A DNA stretch of 64,000 bases from Billgrantia antri (GTDB taxonomy: Bacteria; Pseudomonadota; Gammaproteobacteria; Pseudomonadales; Halomonadaceae). How positions within the stretch are numbered: position 1 is the first letter of the stretch; every line of letters begins with the position of its first letter. A model generated the notes under the pieces. It was not told the DNA's origin. It ran no database searches and worked only from the letters and a program-made list of their open reading frames with translations. Position numbers and translations under genes: made by a program. Of this stretch, positions 7,393-15,882 are shown piece by piece. The DNA is taken from NCBI RefSeq assembly GCF_019430905.1, contig NZ_JAHYCA010000004.1, positions 310,001 through 374,000 on the forward strand. The letters run 5' to 3'.

Positions 7393-8985
7393 ATGGCTCC
7401 GCCTTGGCAACAGGTCATCTCGTTGTTTTGCAGGCCGGGTCAGACCAGTATCTTGGAAAAATTCCGCTCACCTGTCACTCGTGCTTCATTTCCTCCCAGG
7501 CGACCTCATCGCCTGGCGAAGGCGACATTGGCACCTCGCACTTTCGCTTTCTGCCACACCTTCGGTCTTACCGTGTGGATTGCCCTGGCGGAGGATCGCG
7601 GCTGGGCATTGATCGGGTCAGGCCTGCTCCTGCTCCTGTGGCCAGCGGTGGCGTATGGCCACGCCACCGTTGCCAACGACTCGAAGCGGGCCGAGTTTCG
7701 CAACCTGTCGCTGGACAGCTTGCTGTTTGGCCTCTGGTGCAGCGTGCTGGACTTTTATGTGCTGGCCACCGTCACCATCGGCCTTGCCTGCCTGATGAAC
7801 AATATGGTGACAGGCGGCCTGCGTCGGATGGCCGTTTCCATGGCGCTGTTTGCCGGCGGCGCGCTGGGCTGGAGCCTGTTGACGGGATTCGACTTCAGAC
7901 CCTACGCCAGTACCGGGATCGACATCTACCAGGGGACCGGCGCAGTGGTCTACTTGCTTGCGCTTGCTTATGTCATGTACCAGCAAAACCGCAAGATCGG
8001 CCGCAGCATCGTCGAGATCAAGTTCCAGAACCGGGTGTTTCACGCCCTGCTCGAACTCGGCGTCGCGGCCAATCGCGCCTCGAACATCCACACCTTGCTG
8101 GATGAATCGCTCAAGCACCTGCATGCCGATTTCCCCGAGTATGGGTTCGCCGTGTTCCTGCAGGAACGGCAGCGCCCCGAGGTGACACGCTACGCAGCCG
8201 TGGCCGGCCTGCGCCTGGGCGCCGAGGATGAGCGCCGCCTAGGCGGCTTGCTGGCAAAGCTCCAGGAGCGGACGGAAAACACGATCAAGCTGCGCGAGAA
8301 AACCGACGGCGAACAACTCTATGCCACCTCCATGGCCGGGCGGCTGAGCCTGTACGACGGCTGGCTGATCGTGCGAGCCCCCCGGCTCGACGCCCCGCTG
8401 GAGCGTATGTTGTCCCTGTTCGTCGACCAACTGGCGGCAGCGACCGAAAACAAGCTGCTTCAGCTCGCACTGAAGGAAACTGCGGAACGTGACGGGCTGA
8501 CCGGGCTCTACAATCGAGGTTTCTTCGAATCCGCCCTTCAGTTGAGCATCCAAGGCAAGGCCCAGACGCCGAGCCTGGAGTTCGCCGTGTTGATGATGGA
8601 TGTCGACGGGCTCAAGGTGGTGAACGACCGCTACGGTCACGTGGCAGGGGATCAGCTTATCACCACAGTGGCCGAGCGACTTCAAGTTCACTGCCGTGCC
8701 AGCGACATCCTGGCCCGCTATGGAGGCGATGAGTTCGTGGTGTTGTTTCCCTCTGCGGACATTACCGCCGTAAACCGCCTGGCCAAACTGATCAGAACGC
8801 ATATCGAAGGCCAGCGCTGCACCATCACTACCGCCAGTGGAGAACAGCTGGCGCTGGAGCTGCGCCTGAGCCTCGGCGGCGCCAGCTCATGTGAAACAGC
8901 GGCCCAGGAAGTCCTCTCCCTGGCCGACGAGCGCATGTACGACGACAAGACCCAGCGACGCAAGCAGCGCGCCGTCTACGGTTGA
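7393..8985 (+). CDS. MASE2-GGDEF diguanylate cyclase
   Basis: A 530-residue membrane diguanylate cyclase, making c-di-GMP from two GTP. The N-terminal ~190 residues match the MASE2 membrane sensor (LLLLLWPAVAYGHA, then KRAEFRNLSLDSLLFGLW and NNMVTGGLRR). A GAF-like region is at about 210-355. The GGDEF domain fills the C-terminus, with RYGGDEF intact and an RASD inhibitory site exactly five residues upstream (RxxD-x5-GGDEF), so product inhibition is expected. The start at 7393 has only an AAAGAG close by and is the least certain part; the first ~45 residues are variable. No EAL partner is in view. Confidence 0.88.
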   Translation: MAPPWQQVISLFCRPGQTSILEKFRSPVTRASFPPRRPHRLAKATLAPRTFAFCHTFGLTVWIALAEDRGWALIGSGLLLLLWPAVAYGHATVANDSKRAEFRNLSLDSLLFGLWCSVLDFYVLATVTIGLACLMNNMVTGGLRRMAVSMALFAGGALGWSLLTGFDFRPYASTGIDIYQGTGAVVYLLALAYVMYQQNRKIGRSIVEIKFQNRVFHALLELGVAANRASNIHTLLDESLKHLHADFPEYGFAVFLQERQRPEVTRYAAVAGLRLGAEDERRLGGLLAKLQERTENTIKLREKTDGEQLYATSMAGRLSLYDGWLIVRAPRLDAPLERMLSLFVDQLAAATENKLLQLALKETAERDGLTGLYNRGFFESALQLSIQGKAQTPSLEFAVLMMDVDGLKVVNDRYGHVAGDQLITTVAERLQVHCRASDILARYGGDEFVVLFPSADITAVNRLAKLIRTHIEGQRCTITTASGEQLALELRLSLGGASSCETAAQEVLSLADERMYDDKTQRRKQRAVYG

Positions 8986-9027
8986 CGCTACCTCACCGGC
9001 ACTCGACGCCCGGTCAGCCCGGCGTCA

Positions 9028-9528
9028 TCACGCGCCCCGCAGCGCCCAGACATTCGCCGCCAGAAACAGACCGAGGTCAAAGGCGGTATACGCCGCCAGA
9101 CTCTTCAGCCGGGTTATCGTGGGACTCGGGGTACGCGCGCCGGCAATACCGACACCGAAGGCGGGCTGCATGACGAAGAAGGGAACTGCGACAGTGCCGA
9201 CGCCAACGACCAGCGCCGGCGCCAGCGTGGGGTTGCGCACCCACTCTACTCCCCAGAGGTAAACCAGCAGGGCAGCAAAGACGATGCCGATGGCATAGTG
9301 CACGATCCACCCCCAGGCGCGCTCGTTGGCAATGGGCGATGCCGCCATGATGGATGCATGCCGGAAACGACCTCGCGCAAAATGACCGAGCCACCTGGCC
9401 ACCAACGCGTAATCTAGGGATGGCGATTTAAACAGCCGTTGCTGAATGCAGCCCCATAGGTCCATAACCAGCGTGGCGCCGATACCGATCACCATGGAAT
9501 GCAAGAGTATTTCGTCAACTTCGTGCAT
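9028..9528 (-). CDS. DUF2938 family membrane protein
   Basis: A 166-residue integral membrane protein with about four hydrophobic helices. It carries DUF2938 landmarks: IGIGATLVMDLWG near the N-terminus, GWIVHYAIGIVFA in the middle, FGVGIAGARTP, and a C-terminal LAAYTAFDLGLFLAA. Function is unknown; the family commonly neighbours MerR-type regulators, as here. The ATG at 9528 lies about 30 nt downstream of the predicted start site of the MerR-type promoter at 9562-9592. A longer frame to 9576 would run through that promoter and is unlikely. Confidence 0.85.
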   Translation of the reverse strand: MHEVDEILLHSMVIGIGATLVMDLWGCIQQRLFKSPSLDYALVARWLGHFARGRFRHASIMAASPIANERAWGWIVHYAIGIVFAALLVYLWGVEWVRNPTLAPALVVGVGTVAVPFFVMQPAFGVGIAGARTPSPTITRLKSLAAYTAFDLGLFLAANVWALRGA

Positions 9529-9561
9529 GATTGAAATCGCTCGATTGTCCACGACGTGTGC

Positions 9562-9592
9562 AATGTACGAATTCAAGTGAACTTGAGGTCAA
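9562..9592 (-). promoter_or_regulatory. MerR-type promoter and operator for the DUF2938 gene
   Basis: On the reverse strand a -35 TTGACC (9592-9587) is separated by 19 bp from a -10 TACATT (9567-9562). The over-long 19-bp spacer is the hallmark of MerR-activated promoters. Inside the spacer lies the perfect palindrome TCAAGT-TC-ACTTGA (9586-9573 read on this strand), closely resembling SoxR boxes. It reads toward DUF2938 and overlaps the merR-like ribosome-binding site, so the regulator could control both genes. This is direct sequence reading; binding itself is inferred. Confidence 0.75.
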
Positions 9593-9594
9593 GA

Positions 9595-10005
9595 GTGAAA
9601 ACTTTGGATATCGCGGACGTCGCGCGGCGCTCCGGTCTGCCGCCCTCGACCCTGCGCTACTACGAAGAAAAGGGGCTCGTTCGCTCGGTGGGAAGAAATG
9701 GCCTGCGGCGACTGTTTGCGGAAAACGTTCTGGAGCGATTGTCACTGATTGCCCTGGGGCAGCATGCTGGGTTCTCGCTGGATGAGATAGGCGGCATGCT
9801 CGGCACCAAGGGCGGGCCCGATATCAATCGCGCCCAGCTCATGGCCAAAGCGGACGAGCTGGACCGGACGATTCGGCACCTGACGGCAATGCGCGATGGC
9901 CTGCGCCATGCCGCCGCCTGCCCTGCCCCGAGCCACATGCAGTGCCCGACGTTTCGGCGCCTGTTACGCCATGCGACGCGACCACCTCGGCAGCGGGGCA
10001 AATAA
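9595..10005 (+). CDS. MerR family transcriptional regulator
   Basis: A 136-residue regulator with the MerR winged HTH at the N-terminus (LDIADVARRSGLPPSTLRYYEEKGLV), a coiled-coil dimer helix (about 76-108), and a short C-terminal effector region. Two cysteines, C109 and C117 (ACPAPSHMQC), remain there. This is not the four-cysteine cluster of SoxR, so an iron-sulfur sensor is not supported; thiol, metal or other sensing is open. The start is GTG at 9595, with GAGG 6 nt upstream; an upstream ATG at 9556 would put the operator inside the gene. Likely activator of the divergent DUF2938 gene. Confidence 0.88.
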   Translation: MKTLDIADVARRSGLPPSTLRYYEEKGLVRSVGRNGLRRLFAENVLERLSLIALGQHAGFSLDEIGGMLGTKGGPDINRAQLMAKADELDRTIRHLTAMRDGLRHAAACPAPSHMQCPTFRRLLRHATRPPRQRGK

Positions 10006-10053
10006 AGGGCAGCCACTTCACAGTCAGGCTTATTGAGACATCAGCGGCTTCCT

Positions 10054-11402
10054 TCAATGGAGCCGGCTCTCGAATGTCAGATAATAGTTGTTGAGCAACG
10101 GCGGCATCGGCTTGCTGCTCAGCAAGCGTGTCGGAGGTTTCAAGCGGTACTCACGCCCTTCGAGCAGCCTGGCCAACATGTGGCTCCCCACCAGCAGCAC
10201 CAGATGACGACCGGGGCAGATACCGGTTCCCTCGCTGAACGGCATCAGCACCCGTTGCTCCATCTGCTCCGGCTGCAGCCACAGGTCGGGATGGAAGCGG
10301 TGCGCATCGTCAAGATAGCGGTCGTCCCGGTGAAAGAAGGGAGCGTGCAGCAGCATGGAGGTGTTGGCCGGCATCCAGCCGTTCTCCCACTGCGTGGCCA
10401 CTGTTGACTCTCGCAGCACCAGTGGCACGGTCGGCCATAGCCTCAGCGACTCCAGGATGCTGGCCCGCAGAAAGCCAAATCGTGGAGACGCATGTGGAAT
10501 GTCATGTGCAATTTCAGCCTGGGCGCGTTCAGACTCACCGGGGTGCGCTGCCAACAGCGCCAAGGCACGGAAGGTCGCCATCCCCGCTGGGTTGAAAGCC
10601 GTCAGCCACTGCGGCACCTGATGCACCGGCTGGGTGACTTCATTGTGAGAAGTCCGCGCCACTTCGGCAGCCAGACTGCCCTTTTCCGCCCGTTCCAAAT
10701 AGCGAAGAAGTCGTTCGTGCAGATCCTTCCTGAGATGCTCACGTCCGGGGTGGAGAAAGCCCCAATTGGCGACGGCACGCAGCTTGGATAGTGTCTCGGT
10801 GAGCGCGCGGTCGTCGCGGGCGGTATCGCCCAGAACCACACGCCGCACTACCCGGTTCCAAGCGTCGACGAATGCGTCCCAGTCGAGATGACCGCCAGCC
10901 TGGCGGATGTCTTGCAGCAGTTCGCCGGCTTCCTCTTGGACCACCGTGGCGAAGCGGTCGCCCAGATGGTGCAGGGCACAGTGGCTCTGCAGGACGTCAT
11001 CATTGAACCGGCGTCGCTCGGCACGCTCGACGCCGTGGGAAATCAACGACATATGGGGTTCGAAGTGGGCCAGCACGCTGCGCTTGGCCCATTCGGCGGT
11101 GGCAAAGGGTTCGGGTGTCTGCTCGAGTATGCGACTGGCGTGGCCGGGGTCGAGTACCAGCGCCATCGGCTTGCTATCGGGGCTGCGCAACATCAGCGGA
11201 CCTGGGCCATACTTCGCCTCGAGCCGCTGCACGCGAAGTATCGCCCGCTGGTCGAGTTTCATACGCTCCGCCAGGCCCACGATCCTGGGGCGTCGGATGA
11301 TGACACCCTTGGCCACGCTCGGCAGCAGACATCGTTCATGACGGCCAGCGTTTCCGACACGCTCGCCCTGGGCAACCCGTGCTGCAGCGATTCCTTAGCC
11401 AT
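10054..11402 (-). pseudogene. Cytochrome P450 with a 5' frameshift
   Basis: The main frame encodes a P450: ESLRLWP is the ExxR helix-K motif and FSEGTGICPGRH is the heme-ligand loop (FxxGxxxCxG). It is open only to a GTG at 11316, which has no ribosome-binding site. A different frame starts at ATG 11402, preceded by AAGGAG at 6-nt spacing, and reads MAKESLQHGLPRASV...AVMNDV. That segment would continue into LLPSVAKGVII of the main frame if one base were added at about 11328-11330 (GTC-TG instead of GTC-CTG). Restored length would be about 449 residues, normal for a P450. It is a frameshifted gene, a sequencing error, or less likely a programmed shift. The substrate is unknown. Confidence 0.82.
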
Positions 11403-11517
11403 CTCACGCTCCTTGGACTGTGTTCCTGACGGCAGTCTAGTCGCGACATCACCCCGCAAGCCTTTGTCGTACCAAACGTTACAAGAGCGAGCGGTTTCGC
11501 CACACATCAGCCTCTAC

Positions 11518-11543
11518 AAAAAAAGAGCCGCAGCATGCGGCTC
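11518..11543 (-). terminator. Rho-independent terminator of the chemoreceptor gene
   Basis: On the reverse strand GAGCCGCA-TGC-TGCGGCTC forms a perfect 8-bp stem followed directly by seven T residues, 22 nt after the stop of the methyl-accepting chemotaxis gene. Confidence 0.9.
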
Positions 11544-11565
11544 GAGGCTAAGGCGGAGGATAGCG

Positions 11566-13281
11566 TCAGAACTCGCTCCAATCGTCTTCCGCCATATTCT
11601 GTTGGCGGGAACGGACAGGCTTCGGATCAGTCAGCCTGACCAATTGATGCTTCTCATGCCGCTCCTCCCGACTGACGTCTGGTTCATGGTGCGTGGTGAC
11701 GTTCTGACGCTCGCCCTGCGCCGACGCTGAAGAGGCTCTTTCGTCGACACGGAAGGTGGCGATCAGGGCGGCGAGACGGCGGGCTTGATCCTCCAACGAG
11801 GCCGCTGCAGCGCTGGTCTGCTGCACCAGGGAGGCGTTCTGCTGGGTCACTGAATCCATTTCGGTCAAGGCCGTGTTGATCTGCTCGATGCCGCTGTTCT
11901 GCTCACGTGTGGCGGTGGAAATTTCGGCCATCAGCGCACTCACCTGACGAATCGAGTCGACGGTCTCGTTGATGGTCTGCCCGCTACGCTCGGCCTGCTC
12001 AGCGCCGCTGGTAATGCGTGAGGTGGTGTCCTCGATCAGGCCGCGGATCTCCTTGGCGGATTCGGCGCTGCGGCTGGCCAGGGAACGAACCTCGCTTGCC
12101 ACCACGGCGAAGCCACGCCCCTGCTCGCCCGCCCGCGCCGCCTCGACCGAGGCGTTCAGTGCCAGAATATTGGTCTGGAAGGCGATGGAGTCGATCACTC
12201 CGATGATGTCGTTGATGCGTTTGGCGCTCTCGGCAATTTCACGCATCAGTTGTACGGTACGTTCGACCTCCTGTCCGCCGGCCACGGCGGTTTGCGAGGC
12301 GGTGGCGGAGAGCCGGTCGGCCTCGATGGCCGAGTCGGTGTTCTTGCTTACCGTGGAGGCCATCTCCTCCATACTGGAAGCGGTCTCCTGCAGGGCGGAA
12401 GCCTGCTGTTCGGTGCGCGAAGAGAGATCCTGGCTACCCGTGGCGATTTCGCCGGCGCCGGTGAAGACGTTCTCGCTGCTGTCGCGCAGCGAGACCACCA
12501 AGGACTTGAGCTTCTCCTGCATGTTCTTCAGCGCCGCGTACAGCTGTCCGATCTCGTTGCGGCCGCGATCCTCGATGCGTGCGGTCAGGTCGCCATCGGC
12601 GATACGCTGGAAATGCGCTATCGCTTCACGCAGCGGGGTGACCACCACCCGCATCAAGGCGATGCGAATGAGGAAGGCGGCTACCACCGCGACCACCAGC
12701 AGCGTGGTTGCGATGATCGTTACGTTGCGATCCAGCGCCTCGATCGCCCCGATGTCATCGGCAGCGCGTTGCTCGATGTAATGGATGAAGACCTCCATCG
12801 CTTCGTCCAGCGTCGCGCCCAGCTCGGCCAACGTGTCCTGGCTGCGCTGGACCTGGAACGGCGCAGCATCCAGCAGCGGCACCAGGCCCTCACTGACGAG
12901 CGCCTCGTAGGCCTCGGTGATTGCCTGGACATGCGGCCAGCGGCTATCTTGCGAATCGATAGGCACGGCGCGGAATTCCGCGAAGCGTTGCTGTGCCGCA
13001 TCAATCGCGGCCACGGCCCGCTGCTGGTTCTCCTGTGCCTTGTCGGGGTTGCCTTGGGTGCTGAGGCTGGCGTAGCGATCCAGGAAGGTCTGTGCACGCA
13101 GCACGTTCACCTGGGCCCGGTTGACCGTATCGGCCAGCACCATGTTGGTTTCCACCAACTCGTGCAGGGCCGCTTCCCCCTTGGCACCGGAGTAAAAGCC
13201 CAGCCCGCTGATCAAACCGATCATCAGCACCAATGCCGCGAGCGCCGCTGTCAGGCTCCACTTGATGGATATGTTTTTCAT
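11566..13281 (-). CDS. Methyl-accepting chemotaxis protein with CheR-tether pentapeptide
   Basis: A 571-residue transmembrane chemoreceptor. TM1 is at about 9-30, then a helical periplasmic sensor (about 31-185), TM2 at about 190-212, a HAMP domain, and the cytoplasmic signalling hairpin with the conserved tip ([20 protein letters not shown], then [16 protein letters not shown]). The last five residues, DWSEF, fit the xWxxF tether that recruits CheR/CheB in Tar-like receptors, so adaptation by methylation is expected. The ligand is unknown. The frame is open 55 codons upstream, but AAGGGG at 6-nt spacing and the TM1-leading MKNISIKW place the start at 13281. Confidence 0.93.
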   Translation of the reverse strand: MKNISIKWSLTAALAALVLMIGLISGLGFYSGAKGEAALHELVETNMVLADTVNRAQVNVLRAQTFLDRYASLSTQGNPDKAQENQQRAVAAIDAAQQRFAEFRAVPIDSQDSRWPHVQAITEAYEALVSEGLVPLLDAAPFQVQRSQDTLAELGATLDEAMEVFIHYIEQRAADDIGAIEALDRNVTIIATTLLVVAVVAAFLIRIALMRVVVTPLREAIAHFQRIADGDLTARIEDRGRNEIGQLYAALKNMQEKLKSLVVSLRDSSENVFTGAGEIATGSQDLSSRTEQQASALQETASSMEEMASTVSKNTDSAIEADRLSATASQTAVAGGQEVERTVQLMREIAESAKRINDIIGVIDSIAFQTNILALNASVEAARAGEQGRGFAVVASEVRSLASRSAESAKEIRGLIEDTTSRITSGAEQAERSGQTINETVDSIRQVSALMAEISTATREQNSGIEQINTALTEMDSVTQQNASLVQQTSAAAASLEDQARRLAALIATFRVDERASSASAQGERQNVTTHHEPDVSREERHEKHQLVRLTDPKPVRSRQQNMAEDDWSEF

Positions 13282-13569
13282 CGTTAGCCCCTTGCATGCT
13301 GCTTTAGTTCTTTTGGTTTTGCGTTTACCTTTTTCATCGGCCTGCGAACCGAAAAGTTGAGAAAACGTGGAAGACAAATTCGATCTCTGGATATAGAGCA
13401 ATCGCATAAGTGCGTGCCTGCAATTCCGCTTTGGTCTAGCCCGCACTGGCCGACGATCCGGCCGAGGTGCGTAGAAACGGTGGAGGCATGAGCACTTCCC
13501 GCTGCGTTGACGCTATGCTGTGAGCCAGGTAGGACGGCGCAAACAAGGAAATGGACAAGGGAAGGAAAG

Positions 13570-14190
13570 ATGCGCGCATCGCGGGATAAGGCAACGGATG
13601 AATCCACCTCGGAACCACGCAACCTGATCGAATTGATGCAGGCCATCGACGCGATCGACACGCCCTCGGGACGTATCCGCTTCGACGAGGTGCTGGATGC
13701 CATCGGCCGACGCGCCTTCGGCCCACTGCTGTTGCTGGCAGGCTTCATTACCATGCTGCCGATCGTCGGGGACATTCCCGGCGTTCCCACGCTGATGGCC
13801 CTGTTTACCCTGCTCGTCTGCGGTCAGCTGCTGCTGGGTCGCCGCACCTTTTGGCTGCCTGCCTGGCTGCGTAACCGTTCCCTGCCAAGCGACAAGTTGC
13901 ACCGTGGGCTCAAGTGGATGTACCGCCCGGCCAAGTGGATCGATCGACTGCTGCATCAGCGCATCACCGTCCTCACGGGCCGTGTCGGCATCCGCTTCAC
14001 CGCGGCCGCCTGCTTGCTCATCGCCCTGTCGATGCCGCCCATGGAGTTCATTCCGTTTACCGCCAATCTTGCCGGCGCGGCCCTGACACTGTTCGGCCTG
14101 TCGATCATGGCGCGCGATGGCGTGCTGGCGATCATTGGCTTCGTCATAACAGGGCTGTCCCTGGGCGTGGTGCTCGTCAATCTGTTATAG
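13570..14190 (+). CDS. ExoD-family exopolysaccharide synthesis protein
   Basis: A 206-residue membrane protein of the ExoD family. The conserved core is IGRRAFGPLLLLAGFITMLP followed by GDIPGVPT, then PSDKLHRGLKWMYRPAKWID, and a hydrophobic C-terminal half (about three helices). The rhizobial founder affects exopolysaccharide and alkaline tolerance, but its biochemistry is unknown. AAGGAAAG precedes ATG 13570, and upstream in-frame codons do not resemble the family. It is followed 9 nt later by a dehydratase gene, so the two may be co-transcribed. Confidence 0.9.
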   Translation: MRASRDKATDESTSEPRNLIELMQAIDAIDTPSGRIRFDEVLDAIGRRAFGPLLLLAGFITMLPIVGDIPGVPTLMALFTLLVCGQLLLGRRTFWLPAWLRNRSLPSDKLHRGLKWMYRPAKWIDRLLHQRITVLTGRVGIRFTAAACLLIALSMPPMEFIPFTANLAGAALTLFGLSIMARDGVLAIIGFVITGLSLGVVLVNLL

Positions 14191-14199
14191 GAGACTTCC

Positions 14200-15147
14200 A
14201 TGCTCCCGCTCGAACGGCTGCAGGACGCCCAGCGGCTGATTGCCGATACGTTGGCTCCCACCCCTCTGCTGCTCGACCATGTCCTGTCGGAGCGTATCGG
14301 CCGGCGCGTGTGGCTCAAGGGCGAGTTGTTCCAGCGTACTGGCTCGTTCAAGCCACGCGGTAGTCTGCACTGGGTGCGAACCGCCAGCCGAGAGGAACTG
14401 GCCGGAGGGCTGGGAGCCGTCTCGGCGGGCAATCATGCCCTTGGGCTTGCCTGGGCGGCGGGTCAGCTCGGTATTCCGGTCACCATCGTGATGCCGGAGA
14501 ATGCCAGCCGATTCAAGGTGGAGGGAAGCCGCGCACTGGGCGCCGAAGTGATCCTGCACGGCGACATCAACGAGGCCTGGGAATTCATGCACCGGCTGGT
14601 GGAGGAGCGAGGATTGACCCTGGTGCACCCCTACGACAACGAGCGCATCATTGCCGGCCAGGGTACCGTGGGATTGGAAATTCTCGAGCAGGCGCCCGAA
14701 GCCACGGCCGTTCTCTGCCCGGTGGGTGGTGGCGGCCTGATCGCCGGCATCGGCTCGGCCACCGCGGCGCTGCGCCCGGGGCTGTCGCTCATCGGCGTAG
14801 AACCCAGCGGCGCAGCGAGCATGGCCCACGCCTGGGCGCAAGGTGCCCCTTCAAGGCTGAAGAAGGTGGAAACCTGCGCCAAGAGCCTGGCTGCGGCCAT
14901 CGTCGGCGAGCATAGCTATCCGCTTTGCCGGGAGACGACACAGGCCATGGTGCAGATCGACGACGCGGCGATCGGTCGTGCCATGCACCATCTGCTCTAC
15001 CAGGCCAAGCTGATGGCCGAGCCGGGTGCCGCAGTGGGTGTGGGCGCCCTGCTGGAAGAAGCCGTCACGCTGCCGCCCGAAGGCGATGTGGTCGTGGTGA
15101 TTACCGGCGGCAACATGAGCCGGGAGGAGCTGACACCCTTTCTTTGA
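14200..15147 (+). CDS. PLP-dependent threonine/serine dehydratase-like enzyme
   Basis: A 315-residue fold-type II PLP enzyme of the serine/threonine dehydratase family. K51 in GSFKPRG is the Schiff-base lysine, SAGNHALG the substrate/cofactor loop, and PVGGGGLIAGI the phosphate-binding glycine loop. There is no C-terminal ACT domain, so no allosteric control of the biosynthetic IlvA kind. Members deaminate threonine, serine or 3-hydroxyaspartate; the exact substrate cannot be told. An AGGAG lies 7 nt before ATG, and the gene starts 9 nt after exoD. Confidence 0.9.
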   Translation: MLPLERLQDAQRLIADTLAPTPLLLDHVLSERIGRRVWLKGELFQRTGSFKPRGSLHWVRTASREELAGGLGAVSAGNHALGLAWAAGQLGIPVTIVMPENASRFKVEGSRALGAEVILHGDINEAWEFMHRLVEERGLTLVHPYDNERIIAGQGTVGLEILEQAPEATAVLCPVGGGGLIAGIGSATAALRPGLSLIGVEPSGAASMAHAWAQGAPSRLKKVETCAKSLAAAIVGEHSYPLCRETTQAMVQIDDAAIGRAMHHLLYQAKLMAEPGAAVGVGALLEEAVTLPPEGDVVVVITGGNMSREELTPFL

Positions 15148-15172
15148 TCTTTTCTGGCACTCCGCTGTCAGC

Positions 15173-15775
15173 TCAAGACAGTATGAAGTAGACGCAGGCC
15201 GCGGTGAGTCCGCCCATGGTGCCGTTGAACACACGCCAGGCGCGCGGCGTGCGCAGCCAGCGCCCGATGGCCATGCCGAAGCCCGCCCACAATGCAATGC
15301 AGGGTAATCCCACGACCTCTGCGAACCCGGCGAGCAAGAGGGCATTGATCACCGTATTGCCCTCTTCCGGAAGAAAACCGGCCATCAGCGCCAGCCCCAT
15401 CACCCACGCCTTGGGATTGGCGAACTGAAAAGCGGCTGCCTGCCAGAAGCTCAACGGCCGCCCCTCGCCCCGCATGCGCAGGTCGGGCGGCGGCGCCGTA
15501 GCGATCTTCCACGCCAGATAGAGCAGATAAACGCTGCCCACCAGCCGGAGCACGACCTGAACCATGGGATAGCGTTCGAAGATAAGGCCCAGGCCCAGGG
15601 CGATACTGGCGAACAACAGGAAGCAGCCGCCGAGAATGCCGAAGATGTGCGGCAGGGTACGCAAGAAACCGTAGTTCGCTCCCGAAGCCGTGAGCATTAC
15701 GTTGTTGGGGCCGGGAGTGATGGTCATCGAGATCATGTAGAGGGCCACCGGCCCGAGGAACGCCAGAGCTTCCAT
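15173..15775 (-). CDS. LysE/RhtB family exporter
   Basis: A 200-residue inner-membrane exporter with about six helices. The family signature is SMTITPGPNNVMLTASG, followed by FQFANPKAWVMGLALMAGF. It is divergent from a MocR-type regulator gene; the 99-nt intergenic region contains repeats that could be its operator. The frame stays open far upstream into the regulator, but the family N-terminus begins at MEALAFLG, so the start is ATG 15775. The Shine-Dalgarno is poor (GGGTG) and lies inside one arm of an inverted repeat, so translation may be controlled. The substrate is unknown. Confidence 0.9.
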   Translation of the reverse strand: MEALAFLGPVALYMISMTITPGPNNVMLTASGANYGFLRTLPHIFGILGGCFLLFASIALGLGLIFERYPMVQVVLRLVGSVYLLYLAWKIATAPPPDLRMRGEGRPLSFWQAAAFQFANPKAWVMGLALMAGFLPEEGNTVINALLLAGFAEVVGLPCIALWAGFGMAIGRWLRTPRAWRVFNGTMGGLTAACVYFILS

Positions 15776-15779
15776 GTCG

Positions 15780-15882
15780 TTGCACCCATACAATTTATCG
15801 GTTTCGAGGTAGATTGTGACCACCATTCCCAGCATAATGGGTGCAAACGGGGCGTCAAAGGTTTTATTGTCACCATGACAAT
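15780..15882. promoter_or_regulatory. Divergent control region between the LysE exporter and MocR regulator
   Basis: This short region holds three repeat systems: TTGCACCCAT (15780-15789) facing ATGGGTGCAA (15837-15846), a perfect 10-bp inverted repeat; ATTGTC-N5-GACAAT (15866-15882), overlapping the regulator's start codon; and a second half-site ATTGTGAC at 15813-15820 in direct orientation. MocR/GabR/PdxR-type regulators usually bind repeated half-sites between themselves and a divergent target, so this is a likely operator. Which repeat is bound is unknown. Confidence 0.5.

Noticed and set aside
12250..13287. 345-residue forward ORF opposite the chemoreceptor gene
   Set aside because: Shadow of the well-conserved methyl-accepting chemotaxis gene.
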